A stretch of DNA of 64,000 nucleotides from Norana najaformis (Eukaryota > Annelida > Clitellata > Crassiclitellata > Hormogastridae): positions 41,053,757-41,117,756 of the forward strand of contig OZ029913.1 in assembly GCA_964023275.1 (NCBI GenBank). The letters are read 5' to 3'. A program made the translations under genes and the position numbers. Below are positions 59,216 to 64,000 of this stretch, in pieces. The notes beneath the pieces were generated by a model. The model searched no databases. It was not told the DNA's origin and worked only from the letters and a program-made list of their open reading frames with translations. The stretch's first letter is position 1. Every line of letters begins with the position of its first letter.

Positions 59216-61159
59216 CTTGATCTGGTTGCAGTCGTGTTCTGCTTCTGTTCTGCCGAAATCCACAATATCGTCTGCTATTCCGGCCGCACCTTCACCCTTC
59301 ACATCCATCAATTATTTAGACCATTCAGCCTGTAATATAGATCTTGACTAACTCTAAACCCAGTCGCTTGAATCTGCATCGGCCGAATGGTGCTCTGAAA
59401 GTCGTGATTTAGCTGGATTCCCGGTTTAGCTCTTTATTGCAGTACCCGTTTCTGGCAGCAGGGATGGTGAAAACTGCTGTTCTCGCCAGAACTTCTTCCA
59501 AAGCAGGCATTGTGTAATGGTTGTTTATAGGCCTACCTTGTTTAAGTTTTGAATCCAGACACACACGTATTTTCCCATTCAGCTTTCTTTCTTCAATATA
59601 CTGCAGGGCTGGCCATATCGTTGGTTCTCCAATTTCAACCTTGGCTGCAATATCTTCCTGTTCTAATTCGTCCCATAGCTTTCTAATTGTATCATCTTTC
59701 AGAGCTAGAAACACTCTTCGAGGCGCATATACTGGGACTTCTGGTTTCATTCTTATGTGGTACTGACTCTTTAATTTTCCTATCCCATTAAAGCAGTCAG
59801 GAAGCTGGGCTACAAGCCCTCTTTCATATCAGTCTTTATTCCGGTATCAAGGCATGCCTCGTTCGTTTCCAAATTTAGGCTGATTAGGCCCAGATCCATA
59901 ACTGTTGCCTAATATCGCCGGCCCTTGTCCTAGGGTAATATAAAAGCGTGCCATGCTAAAGACACCTCCAGATCATATTCCAAAATGGTGGATTCATGTG
60001 CTTCCATATGCCGTCAAATGTAGTTGCTAGGTCTACTAACACTTCACACAGCTCCAGGTTTGGAACAGCCGTTTACTCCGATATCAGTCGGGAACATCTG
60101 CTCACACATTAACATTGGTAGAATTAAATGCGACTGACCTTTTTATTTTGACCAAACAAGATACAATATATCAAATGCAGAAAGTTCGATCCCTGTACAA
60201 GCAATTCCTGATAAGCAAACAGCACCCAAAATCATCGTCCCAATCACCCGGGAAATCATCGACAATTGCCTTTAACATGTCAATCAGGGTCGATGGAACC
60301 TTTCAGAACACTCATTTATTTGTAGACGGTAAGGGCTAGTTTTCAGCTTTGCAAAAATAATATGCGTTAAGAAAGATTTGCATCAAATCAGATATAAAAT
60401 TCTATTCTCAATTCGACAAAATTTCATTCGTGAAACCAGACGTTGTAAAAACACGGAAATGAGGCTTTGGTTACTTCATTTGGGTGTGATTTCGCAATGG
60501 AAATGCCAAAGAATAATGTGTAGCCATATCAGTGACCGTCAAAATAAATCTATTCCTAAACTTATCACACATATTCAAAGAATCATGATATCCATCGCCA
60601 AACTTTAAAATGGTTCAGAAATTAAAGGTAGATTTATTATGGTAGCACGTGACGTGTTTGTCCCTTACCTAGCCTCTGACATGCATCACAAGAATGACAG
60701 TATTATGTCTTCACAGCTTGACATATCCCAGGCCACCAAATGTCTTAGTAAACGGTCTAGAGTTTCTGCTTTCCCAAATAACCACCGGCAGGAATATCAT
60801 GCGCAATGCAAAGCAACTTTGCTCGAAATCTAGACGGAATCTGTGTTATTCCCAAACCCTCAAGGGTAACTTTCTCTCCAACTTCTTTCAAGCACTCCGT
60901 GAAGAATAGCATAGCAACTGCGCTGTTAGCAGCTGCTTACAGCGCAATTAAACGGCCCAGCTTAAACAGCGGCAATAATTCAGTAGCACACCGTTGTAAC
61001 CGAATTAAACTTTCTCTCGAGACACAATGCCACGTTCATTATCAGGCGATCCCTCAAACAATTTAACCAAAAATTCTTGCCTTTTTCCGCTGATGGCTCC
61101 CAAATGTCTCAGCTGGAAATAGCTTTTAAATAATGGCAAACTCAACCGCCAACTTAGTC

Positions 61160-62140
61160 GTTTCTATAATCATTAATAAGAAACATCTATTCCACCTCCA
61201 AAGTCATTTGAAAGCCTTATTGCTACCATGATTTCTTCTTCTGAATCCTTCAAAAACTGAATACCTTTATCCAGGCCAACAACTCCGTAAATTTGAATAC
61301 CTTACATTTACTCACTTGGGGGGTTTGCTTGTTAATAGTACTGAATGCGCAAACAGTCTAGGCATAAGACTTGACTCCACTATGTCATTTTCTGATCCTG
61401 TTGGCACCACATGCAAAACAGCTCAATTTCACGTACGGTATATATTCGTAGAATCAGATCTCTTGCCTCATCTGTCTTAATCCCATTAGCTAATGCTTTG
61501 ATTTTCAGCAGGCTAGACTATGGCAGCTCACCTGGCATCACTAAAAGATAAACAATAAAATAAGAGCACTAAAAGAGATCTGCACAAACTACAAATGGTT
61601 CAAAACTCTCTGGTTAGAGCCATAAGAAAAACACCAAAATATCAGCATGCTACACCAATATTGCATTTGTTACACTGGCTGCCCATCGAGTAAAGAATGC
61701 AGTTTAAACTCTGTCCAATGGCACATGAAGTACTACATTTAAATCAGTCGACCCATCTCTGTTTCATGCTCAGCCGTCATAACAACAAATATCGCACTCA
61801 ATCATTGGATACTATATGACTCTTGTTGTCCCTCGTACCAGAACAGTGTTGGGTTCTCGAGCGTTCTCGGTTGCTAGTCCACGGCTTTGGAATTCGCTGC
61901 CAAGTTCTATTCGTTCCGCCAGTTCTGTAATGTATTTCAGGTTTAAACGTCTGTTTCAGCTTGCTCACCCAACATAGCCTGATTTCTGGTTTCTCTGAAA
62001 CCTATCGGAAATCGACTTAGCCTCTTCAGTCGAGTATGATTTTGATTGCGATTTCGCTTGAAGCGAACATCGACTGATGCCTTGTGCGCTATACAGGTCA
62101 TTAGATTAGATTAGACTAGATGAGATTAGATTAGAGTGCA
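61160..62140 (+). mobile_element. LINE relic, C-terminal half and 3' tail, CR1/L2-like
   Basis: Pieces in order: GGLLVNSTECANSLGIRLDS, TMSFSDPVGTTCKTAQFHVR, LHKLQMVQNSLVRAIRKTPK, YQHATPILHLLHWLPIE and SRHNNKYRTQSLD, then a 3' UTR with GAACATCGACTGATGCC, GTGCGCTATACAGGTCATTA and ATTAGATT units. Same family as 19290-19870. It lies antisense inside the Gypsy fossil, so it inserted later. Internal stops and shifts show it is dead. Confidence 0.8.
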
Positions 62141-62280
62141 ACCGGCGTATCCATCGCATAGCCACACTCTACCCGACAGTACAACAGTTAGCTCAGAAAT
62201 TCAAACCAACGAAAATTCGAAAACCCAAGCCTTTCATACACTGAATATCTAACCATTTACTAAACATAGTGTAATAGGTT

Positions 62281-62294
62281 GGGACGAGCCCCCA
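62281..62294 (-). other. Primer-binding site, tRNA-Pro type
   Basis: On the minus strand TGGGGGCTCGTCCC starts two bases after the LTR end GCAACA. It matches 13 bases of the tRNA-Pro primer site used by several retroelements (TGGGGGCTCGTCC). Confidence 0.65.
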
Positions 62295-62296
62295 TA

Positions 62297-62770
62297 TGTT
62301 GCAGATTAGCTAAAAATATGTAACAGGATATCAACTTAAAGATGAAATTCATATCCTATCTTAAACTATTTACAAGCGTAGCGCGACTCGCGTAGGGCAA
62401 CAAGACGTCGGCCTTAGGCGGCGACAAAACCAGTGAAACACCTCAAGAAGAGCAAATGAAACGTCCACCAGCAGATGTCGTCGAAATACGACCCAAAAAG
62501 AACCAAAACGGTCCCTACGAACCAAACAAAGTCACCCCATGCACGCAGGAACACTAAACACGACTAGTAGGGAGACTGACAACAAAACGGTTGCGCACGA
62601 ACAACAACCAAAATTCAGTGTGAGCAAAAGTTAACCACAAGACCTTTATATAAGGTCAACTTTCCCGCCAAAAGGTACAGCAGGCGTATAACGTATAACT
62701 CAACCCACTCATTGGATAAGATCATTATTTTAGGTAAGACATTTTCTTCTTTGATTCTGTATGACCTTTA
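62297..62770 (-). mobile_element. LTR of the Gypsy fossil (5' side)
   Basis: Ends in CA before the primer site. A TATA box (CCTTATATAAAG, 62644-62655 on the minus strand) lies within a GACCTT/AAGGTC inverted repeat. Directly upstream is TTTTGGCGGGAAA (62673-62661), an E2F-like site. The outer border near 62770 is not resolved. Confidence 0.6.
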
Positions 62771-63039
62771 AATTTGCAAGGTCATTAAGGTCAAGTGGTG
62801 TTAAAATGCAAATGAGATATGACGTTTTTTCTCGTCCTTAGTCTCCACTGACCTTTCAGTCCATCTGCCGTTTATCCACAAAGTCTTCAGAGATGGTAGG
62901 AAATCTGAGACCGCGGAGGGCAACCTCTTGGAACGATTAGCCACCGTGTTGCTTCTTATGGAGGCAAAACAAAGGCAGATGGAGATGAAGGCAGGGAAGG
63001 AGGAAGGGAGGTCGCTTCTCCAAATGTAAGCAGACAGAA

Positions 63040-63560
63040 TGACACATAGAAAGACAGGCAGAGACAGAGAGAGATACAGGACAAAGTCGCAGAAATTCCG
63101 CGGCAGAGAAACTGCTTCTTGTCTTGATTGCAAAAGAGTGACATGCTGAGAAAGAGCGCCACAGAGACACAAAGGAAGACACAAACAGAAGGAGTGAGTC
63201 ATACAAAGACAGAGACTGCCACAGAGACAAGTCACACAGGGGCAAATAGACGATATAGGACAGGTATGAAGACAGGCAGAAAGACAGAAAGCAGACAGAC
63301 GGCTCGGATGGACAACTAGACAGGAAGACGGGCGAACGAACAGACAGACAGACAGACGAGGACAGAGAGGGATAGAAGGGTGCGATTTGTGGAGAGAACC
63401 GATGGGGTCGGAAGAGCTCTGGCGAGTGGTCTAATGACTTAGAAATGCATCGAAATGGTCTAAACCACTGAGGGTAAAGTTTCTGCCGTAAAAATCGTGT
63501 ATACATATTAAGAGAGTGAGAGAGACACAGAGCAGAAAAACAAAGAAAGATCATGTAGAG
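63040..63560. repeat. Degenerate (CAGAGA)/(GACA) repeat zone
   Basis: Diffuse AGACAGA-rich sequence on the plus strand. The Cys/Leu/Ser-rich minus-strand ORFs (62801-63578) are its translation. Confidence 0.7.
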
Positions 63561-63585
63561 TGAAAGACAGAGAGGCATACGTAAT

Positions 63586-63775
<190 letters not shown>

Positions 63776-64000
63776 TTTAGACAAGGAGGCAGAGAGGGAA
63801 GCGGAGAGACAGACTCTGATAGAGACACAGACAGATGTCTATACAGACAGACAGACACACTCGAGACATACCTGATCTGGTGACAGACAGTCGACCTAAT
63901 GACAAACGGTGCCACGAATCGCGTGGCTTCTACGCACACAACTGCACCTTCCTACCCAGCAGCAGCAGCCTCCAGCTCCTCTCGAAGCAGCCTCCTCATT

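Larger units (their letters stand above)
58280..62770 (-). mobile_element. Ty3/Gypsy fossil with LTR, primer site, integrase and RT-RNase H parts
   Basis: All parts point to the minus strand. From right to left: an LTR (about 62770-62297), a primer-binding site complementary to tRNA-Pro (62294-62281), an integrase region (about 60900-60050: AHDIPAGGYLGK, CDACQRLGKG, TDMATHYSLAFPLRNHT), then a protease-RT linker and reverse transcriptase (about 59930-58960: MKPEVPVYAPRRVFLALKDD, NGKIRVCLDSKLKQGRPINN), and RT end plus RNase H (58960-58280: FLCMVNHLTAFIPNLSPL, ANHKPLEI). It is clearly broken, with many breaks in every domain. No gag and no second LTR were recognised. A LINE (61160-62140) and a microsatellite lie inside. 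The degree of decay implies an old insertion or composite of insertions. Confidence 0.75.

Overview
The window looks like nuclear DNA of an invertebrate animal. Its genes have many short exons with GT-AG introns. Non-LTR retrotransposon relics of CR1/L2, Jockey-like and RTE-like type are abundant, tRNA-derived SINE pieces lie in introns, and the right half is extremely rich in simple repeats. The phylum cannot be fixed from the sequence; a Kekkon-like LRR-Ig receptor gene hints at a protostome.

Layout. 1-5.2 kb: a possible gene start at the left edge, then mostly unassigned DNA. 5.2-8.2 kb (-): a three-exon MFS transporter of the MFSD4 / sodium-dependent glucose transporter 1 type. 9.0-11.0 kb: a MITE-like element, an intact-looking solo LTR and a CR1-like LINE relic. 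11.3-14.2 kb (-): SURF6, three coding exons. 14.8-15.4 kb (-): decayed copy of a multi-copy invertebrate protein family of unknown function. 16.6-29.4 kb (+): neurochondrin (NCDN), 18 coding exons, with LINE and SINE fragments in its introns. 32.4-34.7 kb: two LINE relics, one boxed by ~50-bp direct repeats. 36.8-39.7 kb (-): single-exon LRR-Ig transmembrane receptor. 40.1-45.2 kb: two blocks of an AACGTT-rich tandem repeat on either side of a LINE endonuclease fragment. 45.4-57.3 kb: microsatellites with little else. 58.3-62.8 kb (-): a Ty3/Gypsy fossil with a LINE inserted in it. 63-64 kb: more simple repeats.

The genes form no operon or pathway: a membrane transporter, a nucleolar ribosome-biogenesis factor, a cytoplasmic neuronal scaffold protein and a cell-surface receptor. 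SURF6 and NCDN are divergently transcribed, 2.4 kb apart.

The most notable observation is in NCDN. One 67-nt internal exon, needed for reading frame and for protein length, is present only on the opposite strand (21683-21749), complete with its own splice sites. As written the gene cannot encode the full protein by ordinary cis-splicing. It is either a real micro-inversion, an assembly error, or a case needing trans-splicing. I saw no CRISPR array, intact tRNA or rRNA gene, or convincing new defence-type system.
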